Below, one piece after another: positions 55,610 through 64,000 of a stretch of DNA of 64,000 nt. Positions within the stretch are counted from its first letter, which is position 1, and each line of letters opens with the position of its first letter. Location of the stretch: the NCBI RefSeq assembly GCF_010820555.1, contig NZ_JAAIKD010000001.1:473885-537884 (forward strand), in the 5' to 3' direction. The position numbers and the translations under genes were made by a program. The stretch is from Psychroflexus aurantiacus. GTDB taxonomy: Bacteria; Bacteroidota; Bacteroidia; Flavobacteriales; Flavobacteriaceae. The notes below the pieces were generated by a model. The model was not told the origin of the DNA. It was given only the letters and a program-made list of their open reading frames with translations, and did no database searches.

Positions 55610-55803
55610 TCGTTTTATATGTCTAAAAATACATGTTTATCTCAAACCGTAACGGGATAACCTCAGGTTTTTATAAAGTTTATCTCGTAAATACGTTTCA
55701 TATTAAGCCAGCACTTCCCCTTCAGAGGTTATCCTTACCCAACTGGAGCTTTGGTCAACAGTTGACCTTAAGCAATGTACCGACAGCCTTTTAAATCAAC
55801 AAA

Positions 55804-55848
55804 GGCAAGCCTGCCTTGCATTCCTTGGAAGGCCAGGTTCAGAATAAA
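55804..55848. repeat. Dispersed palindromic repeat, copy 4
   Basis: GCCTGCCTTGC...GGAAGGCCAGGTTCAGAATAAA, in the gap between rnr and the cassettes; core matches the copies at 34.4 and 39.8 kb. Confidence 0.65.
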
Positions 55849-55880
55849 AAGATCTGTTTTATTCGTTATGGAAACCTAAA

Positions 55881-55924
55881 AAAGGCGATTTAATGAAGAT
55901 TGAACTTCATTAAATCGCCTTTTT
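55881..55924 (-). terminator. rnr terminator
   Basis: Perfect 16 bp stem 55883-55898 with 55905-55920, six-base loop, flanked by A and T tracts. Confidence 0.92.
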
Positions 55925-55960
55925 ATAAATACGGATCCTTTAAAATCCTGTTTATTAGGT

Positions 55961-58186
55961 TTATTCGCTTTCTATCGCGACCTCTTCAACAGAACCCAGC
56001 AATTCAAAATCTATGGTTCTTTTGACCAGGTCTGCTTTTTTCACACGGACATACACTTCGTCACCAAGCTGATACATCTTCTTGGTTTTTCGGCCTATGA
56101 TGGCATAATGCTCCTCGTTAAAGTCGTAGTGATCGTCAGAAATATCCTTCAATCTCACCATACCTTCGCATTTGTTTTCTATAATTTCTATAAAAACACC
56201 AAAATCAGTCACCCCGGAAATAACGCCTTTGTATTCGGTTTCTTCCTGGTCCTGGATATATTTCACCTGCATGTACTTGATGGAATCCCGTTCTGCATTG
56301 GTCGCCAGTTTTTCCATTTCACTGGAATGCTTGCATTTTTCTTCGTACTCCGTCTCACTGGCGCTTGGGTCCTGGTCCAGGTAACGCTGCAGTAAACGGT
56401 GCGCCATGACATCCGGATACCGTCTGATAGGCGATGTAAAGTGCGAGTAATAGTCGAATGCCAGACCATAATGACCTATATTCTGGGTAGAATAATACGC
56501 CTTACTCATGGTTCTGATGGTTAAGGTATCCACCAGGTTTTGCTCCTTTTTACCTTTCACATCCTCCAAGAGGCTGTTGAGGGTTTTGGCCACTTCTGCC
56601 CTGTTCTGGAAGTTGAGATTGTAACCAAATTTGGAAACAACGGTATTCAAAGCTTCCAGTCTATCCTCCTGAGGTTCGTCGTGACAACGGTAGACAAATG
56701 TTTTAGGTGGCTTTCTCTTTCCTATAAACTCCGATACCTTTCTATTGGCCAGAAGCATAAACTCCTCGATCAGTTTATTGGCGTCCTCACTGGTTTTTAC
56801 ATAAACCCCTGTTGGATTGTTATCTTCATCCAGATGAAATTTCACTTCCACTTTATCAAATGAAATGGCCCCTTGCTGCATACGTTTGTCACGCATGGTT
56901 TTAGCCAGGCTGTTTAAGGTTAATACAGCTTCTACAATTTCCGGCTCCACCTCGTAAGCCTTTTGAGATAATGAAATATCAGCAGGAATGTGTTTGTCTT
57001 CAGAATCGATGATATACTGTGCTTCTTCGTAAGCAAAACGCGCATCGGAATAGGTAACCGTTCTTCCAAACCATTCGCTTTTCACCTTGCCGTCCTGAGT
57101 CACTTCAAACAAGGCAGAAAAGGTATATTTTTCCTCATTTGGCCGCAATGAACAGGCTCCATTGGATAAAACTTCAGGAAGCATAGGAACCACACGATCT
57201 ACCAGATAAATGGAGGTCGCCCGGTTATAAGCTTCTTCATCCAGGATAGTTCCCGGCTGAACGTAATGCGCCACATCGGCGATATGGATTCCAATCTCAA
57301 AATTACCATTATCCATTTTTTTGAAGCTCAACGCATCATCAAAATCTTTGGCATCGGCAGGATCTATCGTAAACGTAAGCGTATCTCTAAGATCTCTTCG
57401 TTTCTTGATTTCCGACTGGTGTATTTTGGTATCAATGCCATTGGCAAATTCTTCAACTTCCGGTGGAAATTGTTCGGGTAAACCGTAACCTGCTAAAATA
57501 GCATGCATCTCGGTTTCATGCTCTCCGGGCACGCCAAGCACTTCTGTGATTTCACCCTTAGGGGAATCGTCTTTATCTTTCCATTGCAGAAGTCTGACTT
57601 TCACCAGCAAACCGTCTTCGGCATCGTGCATTTTATCGTTGGGTACGAAAATATCGGTGTACATTTTTGAACTGGCGACCACCACAAAACCGAATTTCTC
57701 CTTCTTGTGAAGCACACCTACAAAATCGGTTTTGTTTCTCGTCAGCACGGTGATGACTTCACCTTCCGATTTGGAGCGTTCGCGTTTTTTGAACACATAC
57801 ACTTTCACTTCGTCACCATCCAGGGCGTGATTCAGGTTTTTATTGGAGACATAAATATCCTGCTCCATATCTTCAACCATCACATAGGCATCTCCACGGG
57901 AGGTCATATCGATGATCCCGATATGAAAATCCTCTTCTTTGCCGTCAAATTGAAATTTCTTGTCTTCCATATGTTTCAATTGACCTTTGGCGGTCAGCTG
58001 ACCCAGCAGACGAATGACTTTATTTCTGGTTTTGGTATCTTCTATTTTTAATTTATCCAGGACATATTTGTAGTCAAAACTCTTATCGGATTGCTTTTTA
58101 AATAGGTCCAGGATTTTTTTTGATAAACCTCCATCCTGATTGTCTGGGGCTTGGAAAGGCTTTTTGCCTTTTTTCTTTTTACTCAT
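55961..58186 (-). CDS. rnr: Ribonuclease R
   Basis: 741 residues. Lys-rich N-terminus, two cold-shock domains (about 90-230), the RNB catalytic domain with DPADAKDFDDALS (aspartates that bind magnesium) and a C-terminal S1 domain (about 655-725, GVFIEIIENKCEGMVRL). It degrades structured RNA from the 3' end. A near-consensus -7 element TACTTTTA lies about 30 bp before the start. It is single and ends at a strong terminator. Confidence 0.95.
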   Translation of the reverse strand: MSKKKKGKKPFQAPDNQDGGLSKKILDLFKKQSDKSFDYKYVLDKLKIEDTKTRNKVIRLLGQLTAKGQLKHMEDKKFQFDGKEEDFHIGIIDMTSRGDAYVMVEDMEQDIYVSNKNLNHALDGDEVKVYVFKKRERSKSEGEVITVLTRNKTDFVGVLHKKEKFGFVVVASSKMYTDIFVPNDKMHDAEDGLLVKVRLLQWKDKDDSPKGEITEVLGVPGEHETEMHAILAGYGLPEQFPPEVEEFANGIDTKIHQSEIKKRRDLRDTLTFTIDPADAKDFDDALSFKKMDNGNFEIGIHIADVAHYVQPGTILDEEAYNRATSIYLVDRVVPMLPEVLSNGACSLRPNEEKYTFSALFEVTQDGKVKSEWFGRTVTYSDARFAYEEAQYIIDSEDKHIPADISLSQKAYEVEPEIVEAVLTLNSLAKTMRDKRMQQGAISFDKVEVKFHLDEDNNPTGVYVKTSEDANKLIEEFMLLANRKVSEFIGKRKPPKTFVYRCHDEPQEDRLEALNTVVSKFGYNLNFQNRAEVAKTLNSLLEDVKGKKEQNLVDTLTIRTMSKAYYSTQNIGHYGLAFDYYSHFTSPIRRYPDVMAHRLLQRYLDQDPSASETEYEEKCKHSSEMEKLATNAERDSIKYMQVKYIQDQEETEYKGVISGVTDFGVFIEIIENKCEGMVRLKDISDDHYDFNEEHYAIIGRKTKKMYQLGDEVYVRVKKADLVKRTIDFELLGSVEEVAIESE

Positions 58187-58374
58187 AAGTTGTTAAATAA
58201 TCTTCGCTAAAAGTAATATATTAAAATTGGAATGCGAAGTTGGCACACTAAATCTTTGTTAAGTCCTTTGTATGAAGGATTTAACAATTTAATGATGTTA
58301 AACTTGCATAATAGTAGCTATAATTTAATATTTATTGTTAAATTTTTTATAATTTTAGTGTTTATTCAAAACCA

Positions 58375-58479
58375 ATGTCAGGACCTGCCAAAATCATCTC
58401 GGTATTCTTACTTATCTTCCTGCTAGGATTTCTAGCCATTTACCTGTACATACACTTTTTCTTAAACCATCAACTTTAA
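58375..58479 (+). CDS. 34-residue single-pass membrane peptide
   Basis: ATG at 58375 and 34 codons. One hydrophobic stretch (IISVFLLIFLLGFLAIYLYI) is flanked by SGPAK and HFFLNHQL, so the N-terminus should face the cytoplasm. Short, so evidence is mainly the clean single helix with Met start and stop. It lies in the 400 bp gap before the DUF2007 gene; the rest of that gap shows no gene. Confidence 0.45.
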   Translation: MSGPAKIISVFLLIFLLGFLAIYLYIHFFLNHQL

Positions 58480-58587
58480 TTCAGTCCCGGAGATTTTAAT
58501 AGAAACTTCAAGCATGCTTTAAGAAAGATTAAATCTGCTTTAAAGCTTTAGGTAAGCTGATTATATTTCTTATTTTTAAATAAAAAA

Positions 58588-58827
58588 ATGAATGACTTCA
58601 TCAAGCTCGCCGTATTCACGTATCCGCATGAATATACAGTGCTTAAGCTTTTACTTGAAAAAGAACATATTCGTTTTTTCTTTCAAAATGAAACCGTTAT
58701 AGGCGTTATTCCTTTTTACTCCAATGCTTTAGGAGGAATTTTCTTAAAAGTACATCCGGAAGATCTCAAAGAAGCTAAGACTATTTTGGAAGATTATAAT
58801 TTTGAAAATCATCTTCATATTGTTTGA
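58588..58827 (+). CDS. DUF2007 family protein
   Basis: 79 residues with the ferredoxin-like pattern of DUF2007: FTYPHEYTVLKLLLEKEHIRFFFQNE, then GGIFLKVHPEDLKEAKTIL. A putative signal-transducing domain, sometimes fused to membrane proteins. It lies next to the candidate oriC, reading towards it. Confidence 0.8.
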   Translation: MNDFIKLAVFTYPHEYTVLKLLLEKEHIRFFFQNETVIGVIPFYSNALGGIFLKVHPEDLKEAKTILEDYNFENHLHIV

Positions 58828-58919
58828 AGTTAATTGAGCTCATTATTTTTTTAAAATCAAATAGTTTAAACTGAGATTCGATTCTCAAAATAGATTTCAA
58901 AAGCTGATCTGTTTTCCAC

Positions 58920-59369
58920 TTATCCACAATCTATAATACTATTATTCTTTTTTTATAAATTTTAAAATTAAATATGATGATTACTATTGCTCGTGTATAA
59001 CTGGAAAACTTTTTTCAATTTCCTTTTGATTTTTTTAAAAGTGAGTTTATCCACAGGTTTTAAGTCTATGATTTTGATCTAAAAATTTGATTATTAGACA
59101 ACTCTTAAAAAGTTATACACAGTTCTAATTTGAGTTTGAACACTTGTTTTTGAATAACTTTTTTCAAGCTTGCTGTGGATAACTTTAAAAAACGAACGCA
59201 AAAGTTTTTCGAAATCTATTCTCTAAAAATTTTGTTAAATCAAATTTTTATCTACCTCTATTTTTAGTTTTAATTTCAAAATTTTTAAGCTTCTTTTTTT
59301 ACTCAAGTTATCCACATTTTATTAAAAAATACCTCCTGTAAAAGCCCTTCAATTTGAAAGTTATCCACA
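58920..59369. other. oriC: Candidate chromosomal origin (oriC): six exact DnaA boxes
   Basis: Inside the 673 bp gene-free gap between DUF2007 and rpiB, TTATNCACA occurs at 58920-58928, 59047-59055, 59113-59121, 59308-59316 and 59361-59369 on the plus strand and as TGTGGATAA at 59174-59182; an eight-of-nine match lies at 58992-59000. The stretch 58929-58990 is almost pure A and T, a candidate unwinding element. Genes on the left run mainly leftwards and those to the right start rightwards. No dnaA gene is adjacent, as is common in Bacteroidota. Confidence 0.75.
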
Positions 59370-59467
59370 ACTGTAAATACAAATTTTCATTTTTCCCTTA
59401 AGCTCCTGAAAGACAATGCCGGGCCTATAAAATTGATCAAAATTCCCTACTTACTGAAATTATACCT

Positions 59468-59475
59468 TAACTTTG
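59468..59475 (+). promoter_or_regulatory. -7 promoter element of rpiB
   Basis: TAACTTTG fits TAnnTTTG and lies 26 bp before the ATG. Confidence 0.6.
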
Positions 59476-59500
59476 TTTTTTCCATTCAAAAACTACACGC

Positions 59501-59932
59501 ATGACAATTTCTATCGGTAACGATCACGCTGGGACTACTTACAAAACTGCCATTCAAAATTATTTACTGTCTCAATCTATTGAGGTGATTAATCACGGAA
59601 CAGATTCAGAAGAGAGTGTGGATTATCCGGATTTTGTTCATCCTGTTGCTCAGGATGTTGAAAACGGAACTTCTCATTATGGTATTATCATTTGCGGAAG
59701 TGGTAATGGAGCTAATATGACTGCCAATAAGCATCAGGGTGTAAGATCGGCCCTGTGCTGGAATACAGAACTGGTTGCTCTGGCAAGAGAACACAACAAT
59801 GCCAATGTATTGAGTCTTCCTTCCCGGTTTATTAGCCTAGAAGAAGCACTCGAGTTTGTAAAAGTTTTTCTGCATACGTCATTTGAAGGCGGACGCCATG
59901 AACGACGCGTTGATAAAATTGCCTGTCAATAG
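59501..59932 (+). CDS. rpiB: Ribose 5-phosphate isomerase B
   Basis: 143 residues. LacAB/RpiB fold with H9 (NDHAG) and the catalytic C65 in ICGSGNG, plus the closing RHERRVDKI-like end. It interconverts ribose 5-phosphate and ribulose 5-phosphate. The next gene starts 7 bases after the stop. Confidence 0.94.
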   Translation: MTISIGNDHAGTTYKTAIQNYLLSQSIEVINHGTDSEESVDYPDFVHPVAQDVENGTSHYGIIICGSGNGANMTANKHQGVRSALCWNTELVALAREHNNANVLSLPSRFISLEEALEFVKVFLHTSFEGGRHERRVDKIACQ

Positions 59933-59938
59933 TATATT

Positions 59939-60835
59939 TTGAGTCACAGCCATTCACATCAAAAATCACAGAAAAATTTACTTTTTTCTATAGTCCTTAA
60001 TATTCTCATTACGGCTTCTCAGGTTGTAGGTGGGTTTATAAGCGGAAGCCTTGCTTTGCTTTCAGATGCACTTCATAATTTTACCGATGTGGTTTCTTTG
60101 GTGATAAGCTATGTAGCCTCAAAATTTTCTGCAAAGAGCGCCACCTCGGGCAAAACTTTCGGCTATAAACGCGCTGAAATTATGGCTGCTTTTGTGAATT
60201 CTTCCAGTTTAATCCTCATAGCCATTATTCTGATTAAGGAGTCTGTGGTTCACTTTTTCAATCCAAGGACGATTAATTCTGATTTGGTGATTTGGCTTTC
60301 TGCCTTGGCGATTCTGGGTAATGGACTAAGTGTTTTGCTTCTATTGAAAGACAGAAAAACCAATATGAATCTGTCTTCGGCCTATTTTCATTTGCTTACA
60401 GATATGCTTGCTTCCCTGGCTGTTTTTGCAGGGGGCCTGCTGATGAAATTTTATGGTATTTACTGGATAGACAGTGTACTGACGTTTTCAATTGCCGTTT
60501 ATCTTATTTTTGTGGGTATAAAGCTTTTTAAACGGTCTTTTAATGTGCTGATGCTTTATACGCCCTCGCATATCGAAATTGAGGACATCGTTACCAAAAT
60601 TAATGCACTCCCTCTTGTTAAAAACATGCACCATGTTCACATCTGGCAATTGAATGAAATCGAACTGCATCTGGAAGCTGAAATCGATTTTGAAGAAGAT
60701 ATTAGCTTATCCAAATTTGATAAGCTGCTGGTTGAAATCGAAGAGATTTTACTCAGGGAGTATGGCATTAATCACATCACTATTCAACCGGAATTCAATA
60801 AATCCGACAATAAAAATATAATAGTTCAAGACTGA
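59939..60835 (+). CDS. Cation diffusion facilitator transporter
   Basis: 298 residues, starting at a TTG (no ATG is available before the first helix). The His-rich N-terminus MSHSHSHQ, six membrane helices (about 15-205) with SDALHNFTDV and HLLTDMLASL, where His and Asp form the transport site, and a cytoplasmic C-terminal domain with HHVHIWQLN. Exports zinc or related ions. The ATG of the next gene overlaps the stop codon. Confidence 0.92.
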   Translation: MSHSHSHQKSQKNLLFSIVLNILITASQVVGGFISGSLALLSDALHNFTDVVSLVISYVASKFSAKSATSGKTFGYKRAEIMAAFVNSSSLILIAIILIKESVVHFFNPRTINSDLVIWLSALAILGNGLSVLLLLKDRKTNMNLSSAYFHLLTDMLASLAVFAGGLLMKFYGIYWIDSVLTFSIAVYLIFVGIKLFKRSFNVLMLYTPSHIEIEDIVTKINALPLVKNMHHVHIWQLNEIELHLEAEIDFEEDISLSKFDKLLVEIEEILLREYGINHITIQPEFNKSDNKNIIVQD

Positions 60836-61281
60836 TGGAGACCAAAATTTTACGTTTTACAGAACTTACCGCATCCCAGATGTATGATATTTTACAATTA
60901 CGCTCAGAGGTTTTTGTCGTAGAACAGGATTGCGTGTATCAGGATATAGATGGACATGATGATAAGGCTTATCATGTTCTGTTTTATGACGAAGATATCC
61001 TGGTGGCTTATTCCAGGATTTTACCGCCAGGTTCTTATTTTGAAGAACTGAGCATCGGCAGAGTCATCGTAAAAGAAACGCACAGAAGTCAAAAACTGGG
61101 ACACGAATTGATGAAAGTCAGCCTGGAATTCGCACTTAAAACCTATCCAAAATCCATGGTTAAAATCTCCGCACAGCAGTATCTGATCAAATTCTACGAA
61201 AGTCATGGATTTGTTATCTCCGGAGAAGGTTATTTGGAAGACGGCATTCCTCATATTGGCATGAAACTGGTAAGTCACTAA
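60835..61281 (+). CDS. ElaA family N-acetyltransferase
   Basis: 148 residues. ElaA pattern: QMYDILQLRSEVFVVEQDCVYQDIDGHD in outline, SIGRVIVKETHRSQKLGHELM as acetyl-CoA motif A, and FYESHGFVISGEGYLEDGIPHIGM at the end. Substrate unknown. Overlaps the CDF stop codon by one base, so it is translationally coupled. Confidence 0.9.
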   Translation: METKILRFTELTASQMYDILQLRSEVFVVEQDCVYQDIDGHDDKAYHVLFYDEDILVAYSRILPPGSYFEELSIGRVIVKETHRSQKLGHELMKVSLEFALKTYPKSMVKISAQQYLIKFYESHGFVISGEGYLEDGIPHIGMKLVSH

Positions 61282-61286
61282 TTTTT

Positions 61287-62915
61287 TTAGTTCTTTTTAT
61301 ATCCTAAAATCTCCCGGTAACCGCTTTCGTTGTTCAAAATAGCAATGGCGCTGTCTATAACTTCCCCTTCTTCCGTATAATAGGTGTACACGGCCTCATC
61401 ATACCCCAGTATTCTTAAGATGTTTTCTGTGATAAGTCTTTTCAGGGTCTGGGTTTCTTCCTGAAAGGCTTCTTTTTTCTCTTCATCCAGTTCCTTTTGA
61501 AGACCGCTCAGGGAGGATTGAATGGACTTTAGATAATCTTCAGAAGCTGCAATTTCTTTTAGTTCTTCTATCTTTTTATCGGTTTCCGTTTTAAACCTGA
61601 AGTTTTTGTCATTGATAAATTTTCTAAAATCATCGACAATAGCTGAATTGAATTTAAAATCTTCAAGTTTCAAATCTGTGTTTTCACTGACATAATTCAC
61701 TGAAAAATCAAAGATCAGATTCTCTTTTTTCAAAGCCTTTACCCATTTGCTTTCCTTTTCTACATTCACTTCAAGATCGGGTTTGATCCCTCCACCATCA
61801 TAGACACTTCTCTGGTTTTTGGTTTTGAACTCTGTGTATTCCTTCTTTTCTTTTCTGATGCTTTCTCCATCCCGATAATCCAGTGCCTGAATACATCTCC
61901 CGCTTGGCGTGTAATACCGGGATATGGTGATTTTAGCCTGTGTACCGTAATTCAGTTTTTTAGGGCGTTGTACCAGTCCTTTTCCAAAACTTCTGCTTCC
62001 GATCACGACGGCTCTGTCCAAATCCTGAAGACTGCCTGCTACTATTTCACTGGCCGAAGCCGAATTTTCATTGATGAGTACCGTTAAAGGAATTTCAGTA
62101 TCCAGGGCTTTGTTTTGAGTCGCATAGGTCTGGTTATACTTCTCTATAGCCGATTTTGTAAAGGTAATGGTCGTTCCTTTTTCAATAAATACATTGCTCA
62201 CGTTAACGGCTTCAGAAAGCAGTCCGCCCGGGTTATTCCTGAGGTCGAGAATGAGTTGCGTAGCTCCCTCTGCTTTCAATTTTTGAAAAGCTTCAATCAC
62301 TTCAGAAGATGCCGATCTTGTGAACTGTGACAAGACGATATAGCCTGTATTGTTTTCTAAAAGTTTATAAAACGGAACGGCCTTCTCTTTAACAATACCC
62401 CTTTTTAGAATCAGCGTTTTAACTGTAGAATTTCGATTCAATTCCAAAATGACTTCAGTATCCGTTGCACCTTTCAGCAATTCTCCTGCATCTTCATTAT
62501 AATCTCTAACCCGGATATTTCCTATTTTGATGATCTCATCTCCCAGTTTAAGGCCGGCTTTATCGGCAGGAGAATCTTTGAGTATATTATTAATTAAAAT
62601 CGCCTCCGGTGTGCTTATTACCTCTGCGCCAATTCCAGTATAGGTACCGGAGTTTTGAATTCTGGCGTTTTGTATTTCCTGTTCATTCCAATAGACCGTA
62701 TACGGATCCAGATCGCTCAACATGGCTTCAATAGCCTTGTCCATCAAGGCTGCCGGATTCACTTCGTCCACATAATTCATATTGATCTCTTTATACAGAT
62801 TGGTGAAAATTTCAATCTGTTTTGCGATTTCAAAAAAATCGTTCTTAAAGGTCGTAAACCCATAGCTTGTTATAGCGACTAGTGTGGTGAGTATGACAAG
62901 TTTTATGTTTTTCAT
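61287..62915 (-). CDS. S41 family C-terminal processing protease
   Basis: 542 residues with a signal anchor. PDZ domain at about 85-150 (SPADKAGLKLGDEIIKI), then the S41 domain with the serine in ENSASASEIVAGSLQD and lysine in GSRSFGKGLVQ, the Ser-Lys dyad. The C-terminal 200 residues are helical and charged. It degrades or trims periplasmic proteins. The start overlaps rnpA by 4 bp. Confidence 0.92.
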   Translation of the reverse strand: MKNIKLVILTTLVAITSYGFTTFKNDFFEIAKQIEIFTNLYKEINMNYVDEVNPAALMDKAIEAMLSDLDPYTVYWNEQEIQNARIQNSGTYTGIGAEVISTPEAILINNILKDSPADKAGLKLGDEIIKIGNIRVRDYNEDAGELLKGATDTEVILELNRNSTVKTLILKRGIVKEKAVPFYKLLENNTGYIVLSQFTRSASSEVIEAFQKLKAEGATQLILDLRNNPGGLLSEAVNVSNVFIEKGTTITFTKSAIEKYNQTYATQNKALDTEIPLTVLINENSASASEIVAGSLQDLDRAVVIGSRSFGKGLVQRPKKLNYGTQAKITISRYYTPSGRCIQALDYRDGESIRKEKKEYTEFKTKNQRSVYDGGGIKPDLEVNVEKESKWVKALKKENLIFDFSVNYVSENTDLKLEDFKFNSAIVDDFRKFINDKNFRFKTETDKKIEELKEIAASEDYLKSIQSSLSGLQKELDEEKKEAFQEETQTLKRLITENILRILGYDEAVYTYYTEEGEVIDSAIAILNNESGYREILGYKKN

Positions 62916-63268
62916 TTCAGTTCTTTTAAAAGAGTTGATAGCGTTTCCTGTATCTTCACCGTAGGCATTTTCTTTCTGCCTATGTAAATAAGCATTACAG
63001 CAAATTTGCTTCCAGAATCTGTTAATTCCTGTTGATGTAAACGGTAGGCTTCTCGCAATTGTCTTTTGATGCGATTGCGATCTACAGCGGTTTTAAAATT
63101 TCTCTTGGAAACGCTTACCCCAACTTTATGAAGTTCTCCCTCATGTTCGGTATAACGAATCAGCAGAGGAAACGCTTTAATCGTTTTTCCATCTTCAAAA
63201 ACCTGTTTAATCAGTTTTCTGGATTTTAGTTTTTTCTCCTCGGGATAGGTGAACGTTTTCAAATTCAT
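62912..63268 (-). CDS. rnpA: Ribonuclease P protein component
   Basis: 118 residues, with the RNR motif in VDRNRIKRQLREAYR and the preceding VGVSVSKRNFKTA. It is the protein cofactor of RNase P. It lies between pgk and the protease gene, not beside rpmH or dnaA; its stop overlaps the protease start (ATGA). Confidence 0.95.
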   Translation of the reverse strand: MNLKTFTYPEEKKLKSRKLIKQVFEDGKTIKAFPLLIRYTEHEGELHKVGVSVSKRNFKTAVDRNRIKRQLREAYRLHQQELTDSGSKFAVMLIYIGRKKMPTVKIQETLSTLLKELK

Positions 63269-63280
63269 GCGTGTAAACTA

Positions 63281-63314
63281 AAAAGCAATACCTCTCTCTA
63301 AAGGTATTGCTTTT
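63281..63314 (-). terminator. pgk terminator
   Basis: Perfect 13 bp stem 63281-63293 with 63302-63314, short loop and T tract on the minus strand; 22 bp past the pgk stop. Confidence 0.88.
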
Positions 63315-63335
63315 CAAATTATAAAAAATATGTTT

Positions 63336-64000
63336 TTATTTTAAAGCGTCAATACCGGGCAGGCTTTTACCTTCCAGCATTTCCAGCATAGCTCCTCCTC
63401 CTGTTGATACGTAACTCACTTTGGTATCGAAACCAAATTTCTTGGCTGCCGATACACTGTCTCCACCACCCACTAATGAAAAAGCTCCGTTTTCAGTGGC
63501 TTGTGCTATTGCCTCGGCAAGGGCAATGGTTCCCTTAGAAAAGGTATCCATTTCGAAAACACCCAAAGGTCCGTTCCACAGGATGATTTTGGACTCCTTA
63601 ATCACTTCAGCAAAATGTGCCCTGGATTTTGGACCAGCATCCAGTCCCATCCAGCCTTCAGAAATAGCTTGGATATCTTCAATTCTGGTTTCAGAATCAT
63701 TATCGAACTCCTGTGTCACCACACTATCTACAGGCAAATGAATCTGTACATTCTGTTCTTTAGCTTTTTTCAAAATATCAAGGGCCATGTCCTGTAAATC
63801 CTCCTCTACAAGAGATTCACCAATACGTCCTCCCTGTGCTTTTATAAAGGTAAAGGCCATCCCGCCACCAATGATCAGGTGATCTACCTTAGGTAAAATA
63901 TTTTCGATTACCGTAATTTTTGAAGAAACTTTAGCGCCGCCAAGTATAGCTGTAACCGGCTTCTCTGAAGAATTCAGGACTTTATCCAGGCTTTCTATTT
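63336..64000 (-). CDS. pgk: Phosphoglycerate kinase, C-terminal part
   Basis: The frame runs off the right end; 221 codons are visible. The nucleotide-binding domain is clear: AILGGAKVSSKI, LIIGGGMAFTF, ILWNGPLGVFE and GGGDSVSAAKK near the end. It makes ATP in lower glycolysis. The N-terminal substrate domain lies beyond the window. Confidence 0.96.
   Translation of the reverse strand, partial: IESLDKVLNSSEKPVTAILGGAKVSSKITVIENILPKVDHLIIGGGMAFTFIKAQGGRIGESLVEEDLQDMALDILKKAKEQNVQIHLPVDSVVTQEFDNDSETRIEDIQAISEGWMGLDAGPKSRAHFAEVIKESKIILWNGPLGVFEMDTFSKGTIALAEAIAQATENGAFSLVGGGDSVSAAKKFGFDTKVSYVSTGGGAMLEMLEGKSLPGIDALK

Noticed and set aside
58232-58426. 64-codon frame upstream of DUF2007
   Set aside because: It covers the smaller membrane peptide in another frame and shows no pattern of its own.

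Overview
The window looks like a chromosome segment of a marine-type Flavobacteriaceae bacterium (Bacteroidota). Evidence: gliding-motility genes gldD, gldE and gldH; promoter elements of the Bacteroidota type TAnnTTTG; SPOR, HU-CCDC81 and DUF6090 families; a phosphoglycerate kinase, RNase P protein and recX set typical of the phylum; almost no Shine-Dalgarno sequences. No rRNA, tRNA or CRISPR array was seen. Both ends cut genes: rpmA (L27) at the left and pgk at the right.

Layout. 0-6 kb: end of rpmA, a small membrane protein, a hotdog thioesterase, an HU/SPOR protein, an operon of lipoprotein, ECF sigma factor and anti-sigma/outer-membrane barrel protein, then recA. 6-10.7 kb: a probable structured small RNA, a Bacteroidota promoter with correct -33/-7 spacing, a SAM-I type riboswitch and the methionine operon metY-osmC-metX-hom. 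11-15.8 kb: trhO, two membrane-linked small genes (one an HTH regulator broken by a -1 frameshift at a U UUU UUA heptamer), a DMT exporter and an MBL-fold lipoprotein. 15.9-22 kb: the conserved gldD-gldE-ssb-mutY block, divergent from hup, a 29-residue basic protein, rng and recX. 22-34 kb: a cupin/JmjC protein, bioB with a ketosynthase, ricT-gldH-PBP1A, queD, a 2OG oxygenase, serA and an ABC exporter. 34-46 kb: metabolic and envelope singletons (amidohydrolase, CBS, HDAC-like, S10 peptidase, MFS, PLP enzyme, porin). 47-55.6 kb: accessory region with a five-PAS hybrid histidine kinase and a run of AT-rich orphan genes separated by long inverted-repeat boundaries. 55.9-59.5 kb: rnr, a 34-residue membrane peptide, DUF2007, and a 670 bp AT-rich gap with six exact DnaA boxes, a candidate oriC. 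59.5-64 kb: rpiB, a CDF transporter, an ElaA acetyltransferase, an S41 protease, rnpA and pgk.

The most unusual feature is the 51.4-55.6 kb segment. Four consecutive units, all in the same orientation, each start with a short box (for example GTTACCTGC or GTTATGTGC) and end, at or just past the stop codon, with the complement of that same box, followed by a long attC-like hairpin. That is the geometry of integron gene cassettes, but no integrase lies in the window. One cassette encodes a protein with a HEPN-like R-x4-H motif; another carries a tandem pair of DUF6090 membrane proteins.

Other points worth checking are the candidate oriC, the frameshifted HTH gene, the sigma/anti-sigma-barrel operon, hairpins in the leader of rng, and a dispersed palindromic repeat with copies at about 30.2, 34.4, 39.8 and 55.8 kb. 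All family assignments come from reading the translations and motifs; no database search was run.
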